Below are positions 55,475 to 64,000 of a stretch of 64,000 nucleotides of DNA, in pieces. Under the pieces are notes generated by a model. That model saw only the letters and a program-made list of their open reading frames with translations, made no database searches and was not told the origin of the DNA. The DNA is from Guadua angustifolia. Lineage: Eukaryota > Streptophyta > Magnoliopsida > Poales > Poaceae. Position 1 is the first letter of the stretch, and every line of letters begins with the position of its first letter. The stretch covers positions 14,085,791 through 14,149,790 of the forward strand of contig CM070520.1 in the NCBI GenBank assembly GCA_036346375.1, written 5' to 3'. Position numbers and translations under genes: made by a program.

Positions 55475-56004
55475 TCTATAGATATCAATATTCAAGCAGA
55501 GGTACGGTGGGTAGGGCCAGTCGGCGCCACGCGTTGCTGAAACACTGTAGTTTCTATAGTGTTTTGCTACAGTGAACTATTTTTTAAAATTTTGTTAAAA
55601 ATAATTTTTTAAGAAAATCAGTATATTTTGTTCCTTTTTTGGGTTTTTCTAAAAAAACTTCCTCTCTCTGTTAAAATCCTTATTGTCTTGATATTTTCTT
55701 TCGTCTGCAGCAACGTGCGGGCCCAACGAAGTAACTCGTAACTTATAATTCTTGGTGACGTATAGACAGGAAGCTAGGACATGAACACGCGCGGCACGCC
55801 GCCACCGTAGAAACTACAGTACTAGTGCTACAGTATTTTAAAAATATTTTTTACATAGTTTTAAAGTTTAACAATTTTTATTTTCCCAAAAAAGAATTCT
55901 ACAGTATTTTTTGTTTTTGAAGAAAATAAGCTTTCCTTTTAAAAGATTTCCTCTCTCTTGTAAAATTGATAGACCGTCCGTAGGGACGCACGGATTATAA
56001 CTAG
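55475..56004 (+). mobile_element. Non-autonomous Helitron candidate
   Basis: Begins TCTATAGATATC after an A (55474) and ends CTAG before a T (56005), fitting Helitron insertion between A and T. Eleven to twelve bases before the end lies a hairpin, CCGTCCG-TAGGGA-CGCACGG (about 55974-55993). No helicase gene is present. It carries several 'gtagaaactacag'/'ctgtagtttct' words. It is 530 bp long. Confidence 0.7.
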
Positions 56005-56460
56005 TATATCTATAATCTTGAAGAAATACGACTCATCTTGCCCAGCCCGCTACTTGTCACCGAGCAATGTAGTTTCTACATTGAAGAGCTACATTACTGT
56101 TATTTTTTCTATTTTTTAGAAAAAATGGCAAAAAATTTTATTATGTTGGAAAAAATTCCCCTCTCTCTGCTAATCTTGAGTTACAGTTTTTTATTTCTAA
56201 TTTTCTCTATTTTTTAAAGAAAATTTCATCTCTATTATTAAAATGCAAAAGCTTCCGCAACAACATGTGGAATTTCATCCGGTAGATATAGAATCTTGGA
56301 GAGGTACGGAGGACGGGCATCTGTCACCACGCTCCCAGTTTTCACTGTAGAAACTACAGTACAATACAACTCTTCGTCTCAACGGCACATTCGAGGGCAA
56401 TAGCCATCCGCTACTGTAGATGCCACGGTCCGTATGCTAGCCTTTTGTAATCCTTATGAA
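56005..56460. repeat. Degenerate copies of the Helitron-like unit
   Basis: 'tctataatcttgaagaaatacg' (56009) and 'tagatatagaatcttggagaggtacgg' (about 56283) repeat the start of the preceding element, each followed by 'gtcacc' and 'gtagtttctac'- or 'gtagaaactacag'-type words. No clear 3' ends were found, so these are probably truncated relatives inserted side by side. Confidence 0.55.
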
Positions 56461-57126
56461 GGAATTTTTGTTTATTTAATATTTATTTTAAATCTTTTTT
56501 TCAAAACTAATCGGTGGGGTAAAAAAATTTGAAAAATAGGCGCCGTCGCCCGATCTGACGGGCGATCGCCCGTCTTGAGGCGACAATTACCTTGCCTAAC
56601 GGCCATAGCGGCGAAATTTCAAATTTTTAACGGCAGAGCAAAAAAAAATTGAAAATAGACCTATCGCCCGATGCAGGCGATTAGCATATAACACTGCTCT
56701 TGTAGCATTTTTTTTTGCGATTTTGTTGTATTCAACCGGAAAAAATTACCAAAAAAAATTTTTTGTGATGTAACGAATTGGAAAAATTATTTTACTTTGT
56801 TAGTGATGGGAAAAAAATTCTTGTGAAGTTTTTTTTTTGGTAATTTTTTCCGGTTGAATACAACAAAAGCGCAAAAAAAATTTTTTGCTACAGTAGCAGT
56901 GCTACAGTGTCGATCGCCACAGTACGGGGCGATCGCCCCGTACTGGGGCGATAGGTCTATTTTCAATTTTTTTTTTGCTCTGCCGTTAAAAATTTGAAAT
57001 TTCGCCCCAGTACCGGGCGATCGCCCCGTACTGGGGCGACGGGCGCCTACTTTTCAAATTTTTTTTGCCCTGCCGATTAATTTTGAAAAAATGATTTAAA
57101 ATAAATATTATATAAAAAAAATTTCC
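56461..57126. mobile_element. Fold-back element with arms of about 300 bp
   Basis: The whole 666 bp is an imperfect inverted repeat. The left arm (56461 to about 56790) and right arm (about 56810 to 57126) share, inverted, 'atatttattttaaat', 'tttgaaaa(a/g)taggcgcc', 'gaaatttcaaatttttaacg', 'gaaaatagacctatcgccc' and 'ttgttgtattcaaccgg'. TTATGAA (extendable to ccttatgaa) flanks both ends (56452-56460 and 57125-57133). Words of the form GGGGCGATCGCCCC are themselves palindromes. A transcript would form a very long hairpin. Confidence 0.85.
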
Positions 57127-58164
57127 TTATGAAGCATCTTCGATTACGTGTCGAAATCTAAGCCCATTTGGACTTTACAATCACTCGTACGGTCCAAACA
57201 CCCCCTATCCGGCCCAAACGCGGCCCAACACTCATCCTGTACAGGAAGACGACGCTGCTGCTGCTGTCTTCTGGTACTGCTCGAGAGATTAGAGATTGGT
57301 GACCGCCCATGCAACTTCGATGTTTCGATTTTCGTGCTACCGGCGAGGCGAAGTACGTCTCTCATCAATGCGACGACACCTGTCTTTTGTCAATGATCAT
57401 GTTCCAGCGATGACTGTCCCACTTGCTGTATGGTTGTTGCTTCCAGTTCGGTCTTACGAATTGTGGTACAATGTCTGCCTGCCTGCCTGCCAGCCTGCAT
57501 GTAGGAGCTCCAGTCTTTCCCTGATTCAAGCCTGAAAATGCGCTTGCTCACGTTGTTGGTTAATCCAGAGCTTCACAGCCTCACAGGCCGGTGTTGTCAT
57601 GTCCACTGTTACATCTCAATCATATCCATCATCCATGCATAGGTGTAGAAGTTTTTTAAAATAATTTTACAAAATATACCCTAGAAAAAATTATAATTAT
57701 TTGACGACAAAAGCTCTTGTAGCCGATTGCCAAAAGAATTAAAAGCCTCAGCCTTGTCAACTAAATGAATCTACGACAAGACAATCCGTCGGCCAATTTA
57801 ATCAGCGACATAGCTTCTACGGTATATTTTTTGTAATTTTTTTGGGTATTTTTTTTGTAAAATTATTTATGAAATGTATTATTTTTTAAAACTGTAGGAG
57901 GCTACTTAAAGTTATCGCCTACAAAGACTGGTTTGGGAGTCTGTGTCTGTTTTAGTTTCTGAGAGTGTCCATAGAAATTTTCATTCTCCTATCAATGAAC
58001 ATATCCAATTGTTCCTCTGGGTGATCTTCGCGTGCATGCATGATGTTTGACACATTGAACGTAAGCAGCCGGCTGCTCATGAACCACAGTCCATGTCTCT
58101 CATGGCACTCACTGTCCTTCAACCCCTAGCCTTTGAGATCATGCCTGTGCATTAGGACATGTCA
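57127..58164. other. No recognised gene
   Basis: Short overlapping frames at 57144-57535 show no domain. 'gcctgcctgcctgccagcctgc' at about 57478-57499 is a small simple repeat. The remainder is AT-rich. Confidence 0.5.
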
Positions 58165-58316
58165 TTTTTCTTGCCCTAGAAAGCTGGGAAGAAACCAGAA
58201 GCCATGGAATCCAGAGCTTTCCAAGGACAGAACAATTCTCTTTTTCTTGACCTAGAAAGCTGGGAAGAAACCAGAAGCCATGGAATCCAGAGCTTTTCAA
58301 GGACAGAACAATTCGC
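58165..58316. repeat. 76-bp tandem duplication
   Basis: 58165-58240 and 58241-58316 are nearly identical ('ctagaaagctgggaagaaac', 'cagaagccatggaatccaga'), differing at about four positions. Confidence 0.9.
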
Positions 58317-59500
58317 AATTGACAGGAGAAAGACTTGCATAAGTTGATTGGATTCCTTTCAGGCGAAGGTTGTGTTGGATGAGGATGGATTTGGAACATT
58401 GTGATGCAGCAACAAATTAAGTGGGAACAGAATAGATACGCTCAACACTGGCTAGATTTTAGACAACTTTTGTGGCTTTTCTTGGTCATTGTTCAACCCG
58501 GGTGGTGACCAGACGGCTAACCTTGAACATTTTTGAGTTGCATGCCACATATTTAGGCTGTAGATGTTACAAAAAAACTATCCTTTCTTGTGTGATCTTT
58601 ACCTGTTTCTGCCTTCTATTCCCAATTTATGATTGGCTCTACACTTGTAGGGAGCTTTAGTTTAACCAAGTAAGTTATAGGTGTTTCTTTTCTTAAATTT
58701 CTTCTGGTAAAATTGTCTCATCTTTAAAACATGAAACATTCATTGCCAAATCTATGTAGACTAGCTACATCTTGGATTCCTAGTATTTAGGAGCTAACTT
58801 ATATTATTTCTTAATTCCATCTGGACTACAGAGAAACAAGTTAGTCACATATGGTGTGATCCAGTTGTTTGACATTTCTGAGCCTTATACTGTACTACAC
58901 GTTGCCATTCAGAATTCTATATTGAATTGACAGCAACAATTAGGTGCCATTGTCGTGCTTGTGGATTTCCAGTGGTGAAAAAGAATCTGTGGATACTCTT
59001 CATTTCATTAAAAACATCAAGTTATTCTTAATTATCCTCCAAAATGGGATGAGAAGATCTTTTTCTTTCTTTTTCTGAAATACAGGATGGCCTTTTCTTG
59101 GTCAAGCTGGGGATAAGTAGCAAGAAAAAGAATTGTTGAGGAATTAATGGGTAGAATTTTGCAGAACAACTAGACAACCTTTATAATATTTCCGTGGTCA
59201 AAATCTATCTCTGATGCTTAACTTTACCAATCTTCAATTCTCAATTGTATGACAAAATGTATTTAGAAAAAATCGAACTCCATCTTATTGTTTATACTGT
59301 ATTACAGCATGCTGGATGTATTGATTTTTTTTTACAAAAAGGAAAAAAAACTCTGAAGCAAGATTGACATAGATAAACTGTTAATTACGGTGACTCATCT
59401 TGTCTTTTGGAATTTCGGAAGGTGTGCTACAAGAATAATACGATTAAGATTCCTACTTTTTTCCGAGTAGGATTCCTATTTACTTTAGAGAAGGACTAAG
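58317..59500. other. AT-rich intergenic sequence, no gene seen
   Basis: No long frame, inverted repeat or known motif was found. Confidence 0.5.
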
Positions 59501-59509
59501 GAGCTACAT

Positions 59510-61440
59510 AATGAAGGATCGAGATGACGATCAGAGGGGGTGAATGATCCCAAATAAAATTTCCCTACTCAAAATAGTCCACACAAGCCCTCAACTGAAA
59601 CACTCAAAAGAAGCAAATTGAATGGAGCTAGTTTCCTGCGAGGCCGGTATGACCGGGACAAGGTCGATAGCACCGGGGGTCCAGTAGTATCGGGGTGAGG
59701 CCGGTAGCACCGGGCTCAAGAACAGTAGAAAGAATAGCACGAACTCCAAAAGCAAATTTTGAGGAATCTTTTGATTGACTGGACAAAAACTCACGAAACT
59801 TCGTAGATATCTTTCTAAGGATGTCAGGAACTCATTCCAACCTTTAATCGTAAGGATTGACGTCAAGTTCCAACCTTTTTCACTTTGAAGGAAGAACACC
59901 TCAAATTTGAGTAAAACTCAAGAACTCGATCTAAGACTTGCTCATGGGGTTTTGATGATCAAGATGATCTTGGATAGCCTCCCACATATCACAGACATGT
60001 TACAGCAAGCAAGAACACAAGCCCAAACCTCCAAAAACGTGATCTATAAGAATTATTCACTCGAGAACACAAGATCGATTTCTTATAAGAAAGATGCATA
60101 GATTGCTTAGATGATTGAGATATGATCTGAAGAAGATTCATCAATCAATTAACATCCTTGGCACAAGAAGCAAAAGCATGTAGAAGGAGGAAGGTAAATC
60201 CAAATTGCGTAAATATAAATTGCAAGAAAGTAAGTGTGAAATTTAAATGTAGAATTTATGACTAATGTAAATGCGTAAAGTAAATCCAAACATAAAGGAA
60301 TGTGTTTTGGATTTCTGGAATGGAGGATTACAAAGCCTCACAACAAGGTGGATAAAACTCAAAGGAGCACCAAAATCCTTAAAACCTTCAATGGAAGGAG
60401 GGCTGCTGATAGCATCTAGGCCCCTAATTCTAATCTCATATTTATTTATATGGTTTTGGTGTCGATGACTGAGTCAATAATCTCTAAGCTATGAAGAATG
60501 TTGGATGAAGCATCAAAGAAGTCATCTAAATAGTCAAGATTAAAGATCTTTATTATTAGTTCTGTGTACGACGGACCAAATCTTTCAGTCCGGGACAAAT
60601 ATCCTTGATTGGTCCAGAGTATTAGGATCAGTATCGAAAATTAGTCCGTAGCAAATGTGTTAAGCTGATTTTTGACAGTCTGACATGTTTCAACGGCTCT
60701 GTGGTAGGTGTAACGGCTATATTCAGTCCAAATGCCTATATAAATATTTCCTGAGCTATCTACCATAGAACTTCATGATCTCCTTGACATTTTAGCAACC
60801 TTAGAGCTCTCATTCCTCCAAGGAGACTGTGCTTCACCTTCAATCCTTAAATCTTAACACTTTCTAAGTGTTTTAGCTCCAAGTTTAGTCTAGTAGTATT
60901 GTGATGAGTGAACCAAGAGACAGGGCTGGTGCATAGTCTATTACTCTTGGATCTTAGTGATCCTAGACGGCTTGGAGGCAGTGTAGGTGCGACCTGTCCA
61001 AAGTTGCTTGTGGAAGGCCACCTTGATTGTGAGACATTTGGAACTCACCTCACCGAAGTGGTGAAAGAGTTACCTGAGTGGAGACCAAAGCTACTGCGAC
61101 TAGCTTTGGAGGAGCTATACTTCGAGAGAAGTGCTCTAACTTGGAGTAGGAGAGTGGCTCCGAACCACGGGATAAATTATTGTCTCTTGTGCTTATTCTT
61201 GCTTTTGTGCTATTTTCTATTGCTATTAGTTGTCCATGCTTTATTTTCGATCATCTTGTTCTTGTTAGCCTCATTCTTAAGCAAGATAACCATTCTATAA
61301 TTAATCAGTTAAAATTTAAAAGTTGCCTATTCACTCCTCCTCTAGGTCAACTTGATCCTTCAGCTACCCTTACCCCTCTATTTATACTACTCTTGAGTCA
61401 CCCTCCACTGTTGGATGAGTTCCTTCAACCCTAAGGAACG
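59510..61440. repeat. LTR fragments in both orientations
   Basis: 'gatcagagggggtgaatgatccc' (about 59530) is, inverted, the typical last part of a grass retrotransposon LTR. 'gttgcctattcactcctcctctaggtcaac' (about 61322-61351) is the same kind of end in the plus orientation. The stretch 60900-61170 ('ggaaggccaccttgattgtgag', 'gtggtgaaagagttacc') resembles the R/U5 part of such LTRs, and 'cctatataaatatttcc' near 60735 may be its TATA box. No primer binding site or coding domain was found, so these are pieces, possibly one LTR inserted into another. Confidence 0.45.
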
Positions 61441-61549
61441 AATTAAGGGCTAGGAATGACTCACTCACTCATACATGGGCTAACTCGAAACCCACACACA
61501 TAATGGGTTTTTACACGCTTTTCAAAGCATACTAACTAGACCCACTACT

Positions 61550-62092
61550 CACTACAAGGATGCAGATTTCCCCGCGTGGCAGTTGTCCTAGCAGATTCGT
61601 GCGCTTAGGGCCTAGGGTTTGCCCATATTCTCCGAGTGCACTCTCGGGAGACCCCTATCCCGAGTGCCCTCTCGGGCTAGAGTGGCCGTGTGGCAGTTGC
61701 CCTAGCTACCGGGCGGGAGGTTTAGATTTGAATCTGGACAAATCTACTCCGAGTGCACTCTCGGTATATATGTACGCCGAGTGCCCTCTCGGCCTATTCG
61801 TAATCTACACCGAGTGCCTACTCGGGATAGAGTGCACAACCTTTGCTGACATGGCAACTGGTAATCTATACCGAGTGTGCCCTCGCATTATTTTATCCTA
61901 CGTGGACAAAAACGTCATATTTCGAGTGCACTCTCGGAATAGATATTGTATATTGCGAGAGCACACTCGGAATAGAGTTCTTTGTCCGAGAGGTGGCTAA
62001 AACAAGAGCACACTCGGCATAGGTTCATCTACTCCGAGTGTGCACTCGGTTTGTTATTTTCACACTCGCCCCAAAACTGGATTCTTGTAGTG
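61550..62092. mobile_element. Non-autonomous CACTA element with palindromic sub-terminal repeats
   Basis: The ends CACTACAAGGATGCAG and, inverted, CACTACAAGAATCCAG are flanked by the 3-bp duplication act (61547-61549 and 62093-62095). The interior is filled with about ten variants of CCGAGTGCACTCTCGG. There is no transposase. Such sub-terminal repeats are binding sites of the transposase in other CACTA elements. Confidence 0.9.
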
Positions 62093-62955
62093 ACTCTATC
62101 ATCTAGACCGCGATCTAACGACCCTCCTTGATCCGAGTAGCTCCTAGCTAGCATCTCATCCATTCCTTGTCTTCTAGGTTTGCACTGACTCCGTCTCCGA
62201 TCATCTTCCGGTGAACCTCGACTGACTGGACCTCTGACACTCCTTGCCTAGTCACGGTCATCTTTCGCCTCACCATGATCAAGGCCCAATGTCTTGCAAC
62301 CACTAAAGACAAGAAAAACCCATCACATAGCAATGTCCAAAAAGATATGCAATAATCATCACAAAATCATCAAATATATCCAATTTTGCTCATAAGAGCC
62401 GATGCTACCGCTCTCACAAGACCGGTAGTACCGCCTCACTGAAAATCAGAAAAACACTCTCTCTAGAATTTTCATACCGCTCTAAAGGGCTAGTGCTACC
62501 ACTCGCCCGGTAGCATCGGGATACCATGGCTGGTAGCACTCGGCTACTAGATCCCCAAAACACCCTCTCGAGTTTTTACACACCATCTTGGTGGGCCAGT
62601 GCTAGCGCTTGTTCGGTAGCACCGAGCTACCATGGCTAGCAGCACTGGGTTGCCAGATCCCTCAAATGCTTTAAATTCAATTTAAACTCCAATTTATCCC
62701 TCAAACTCAAATACTACTAGCTTAAACAATATCAATAACTCATTACACACATGGGTAGACCTTCACATGGTCTTTCACATAAACTCATGAGGTGGTTATG
62801 AAGAACCTAAATAACTAAGAAGCCACAATCCAACTTATCCAAAGTAAGAGGTGTATTAGAGGATTAGAGGCTAGGTTATTCTTTAGTATTAGATTCTTGT
62901 ATAGAGCAAAGATAGAAGGTTTCTAAAAGGTTTGAGAGGGTTATGTGAGAGTGAC
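62093..62955. repeat. Repeat-derived sequence with GGTAGCACCGG-type words
   Basis: 'gaccggtagtaccgcctcactg', 'cccggtagcatcgggataccatgg' and related words at 62400-62660 are relatives, in opposite orientation, of those at 59640-59720 ('gaggccggtagcaccgggctc'). This suggests both stretches belong to one repeat that was interrupted by later insertions. Confidence 0.45.
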
Positions 62956-63800
62956 TGTCGATGTCATGACCTTGGGTCTCGTAATCGAACTTATGTAAAT
63001 TTTATTATATGTGGGTCCCTGGATATTGAAATGGAGACAATGGAAATAATAGGAGTGCTTCTTTATTAGCCAAGCGGCTGCGACATAAATGTTCTAATTA
63101 CACAATGATCTATGTGATTGCAGAAGGCTAATCACAGATTACAAATGATGCGGGATTGCGAATGACTTTATGTTGCGAATGCCATTAGGTTGCGAATGCC
63201 AGAGCAGATGTCCTCCACAGCGTGGAGTGGCCCCCCTATTTATCCTTGATGAAGAGACGATAGTTGAATTCCGGGAGACGTCTTCCCACCAAATGGTGTC
63301 TTCTCGCCAAAGGATGCCTTTTCTGGTGACAACTTCCAAGTGGTTTTGCCTTTCTGTCATGTAACTATCCGCACAGAGTTCTTTGTGGGGGAAAACCACT
63401 CTGACTAGTCTGCTAGTCGGGGTGGCCATATCATTGGTCAGCGATAACCAGTGTGAAGCTGAGTCTAACCATCATTGACTGAATTGGTCAGAAATCTAAC
63501 AGTTCGGATCAGGATGGGCTTTATTTGATATGTTATAGGCCTATTTTATCAATACATGGTCACGAATTATAATAAAGGGCCTAAATGGAAAACAAGGTTT
63601 TAATCCTTGTCAGTGACAATCCCTTATACTCTTTTGAGCTTGTGCTTCAAGAATTTATGTGGGCTTAGCCAAATCTCTCTCTCTCTCATCATGGTTGCTT
63701 TGTTGTTATTTTGGTTATCTCTACAACATTCATCTTCTTCGTGCATGCTCATGTTGTGTCTCACAAAGCTCTAATCCTATCCAGAGGCTCCTGTGCGTAA
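62956..63800 (+). repeat. 5' LTR of a second copia element
   Basis: Begins TGTCGATGTCATGACC. A degenerate initiator-tRNA primer site (GGTATCAGAATG, 63805-63816) follows, with gag-like coding after it. 'ctctctctctctc' near 63676 and a TATA-like 'cctatttatcc' near 63235 lie inside. The exact right end is uncertain. Confidence 0.6.
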
Positions 63801-63902
63801 AAAGGGGTATCAGAATGTAACAAGTTGTTTTAGAGCCAAAGCCAAATTAATCAGATTTGTGAGAATGTTGGTAAAGTGTTAGGTGGAACAAAATCAAGAT
63901 CG

Positions 63903-64000
63903 ATGTTAATGATGTGGAATCAAGAGGAGAAATTTGATGGTGAAGGAAATTTCAGCTTGTGGTAATATATAGTGAAGGATATCCTTGTTTAACAAGAGTT
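63903..64000 (+). pseudogene. Copia gag start, truncated by the window end
   Basis: From ATG 63903 the frame reads MLMMWNQEEKFDGEGNFSLW, then a TAA, then YIVKDILV and another stop. EKFDGEGNFSLW...MKDLLV-type text is the usual opening of a copia gag (usual form: KFDGKNNFSLWQ..MKDLL). Two stops within 33 codons show it is dead. The rest lies beyond the window. Confidence 0.75.

Noticed and set aside
57144..57535. Small frames of 74-82 codons on both strands
   Set aside because: No recognisable domain, no splice context, and mutually overlapping.
61560..62000. 146-codon frame in the CACTA element
   Set aside because: It is made by the repeated palindromic motif (recurrent ECPLG residues) and is not a protein gene.
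1..64000. tRNA and rRNA genes
   Set aside because: I saw no cloverleaf or rRNA sequence. The tRNA-like words are retrotransposon primer binding sites. A tRNAscan run would be decisive.

Overview
The window is nuclear DNA of a flowering plant, almost certainly a grass (Poaceae). The evidence is the mix of mobile elements (a Tat-lineage Ty3/gypsy element with an antisense ORF, a Sirevirus-like Ty1/copia element, Tourist-type MITEs, CACTA elements, a small Helitron), the intron-rich genes with GT/AG borders, and grass-style CC-NB-ARC-LRR and jacalin-lectin defence genes. I cannot name the species. There are no operons, CRISPR arrays, or rRNA or tRNA genes that I could recognise.

Layout. 1-1282 and 13516-13965 look like one older gypsy-type LTR cut in two by a 12.2 kb Tat-lineage gypsy element (1283-13510, minus strand, 5-bp target duplication attct). 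13.97-18.05 kb holds small DNA transposons: a CACTA element, a Tourist-type MITE, a 1.46 kb hAT element and a further MITE. 18.3-24.5 kb is the best gene: a protein kinase whose last kinase exon can splice in phase 0 into four jacalin-lectin domains (13 exons, 954 residues by my model). 24.8-26.7 kb is MITE-rich. 26.9-38.4 kb is a CC-NB-ARC-LRR (NLR) pseudogene, broken by a solo copia LTR (28180-29929, duplication ccaac) and by a 7.1 kb LINE on the minus strand (31198-38283, 15-bp duplication), and also carrying frameshifts and an internal NB-ARC deletion. 38.7-42.5 kb is a second kinase-tail plus jacalin copy with three intact jacalin domains. 43.96-53.07 kb is a damaged copia element sitting inside a LINE reverse-transcriptase remnant. 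54.27-54.66 kb is a third, broken jacalin exon. 55.5-57.1 kb holds a non-autonomous Helitron and a 666-bp fold-back element. 58-62.9 kb is gene-poor, with LTR fragments and a CACTA element. 62.96 kb to the end is the LTR and gag start of another copia element that runs out of the window.

Biology. The non-transposon genes form one cluster of plant immunity components: a non-RD kinase fused to lectin domains, an NLR, and duplicated lectin modules. All jacalin domains are built from two exons with phase-0 borders, so domains can be added or lost without breaking the frame. The NLR C-terminal exon also ends in phase 0 before a GT donor, directly upstream of the second jacalin block. The ancestral locus may therefore have been an NLR with an integrated (kinase-)jacalin tail. 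The jacalin domains alternate between a type that keeps the GxxxD sugar-binding loop and a type that has lost it. These two points are the most interesting biology here; both are inferences from sequence.
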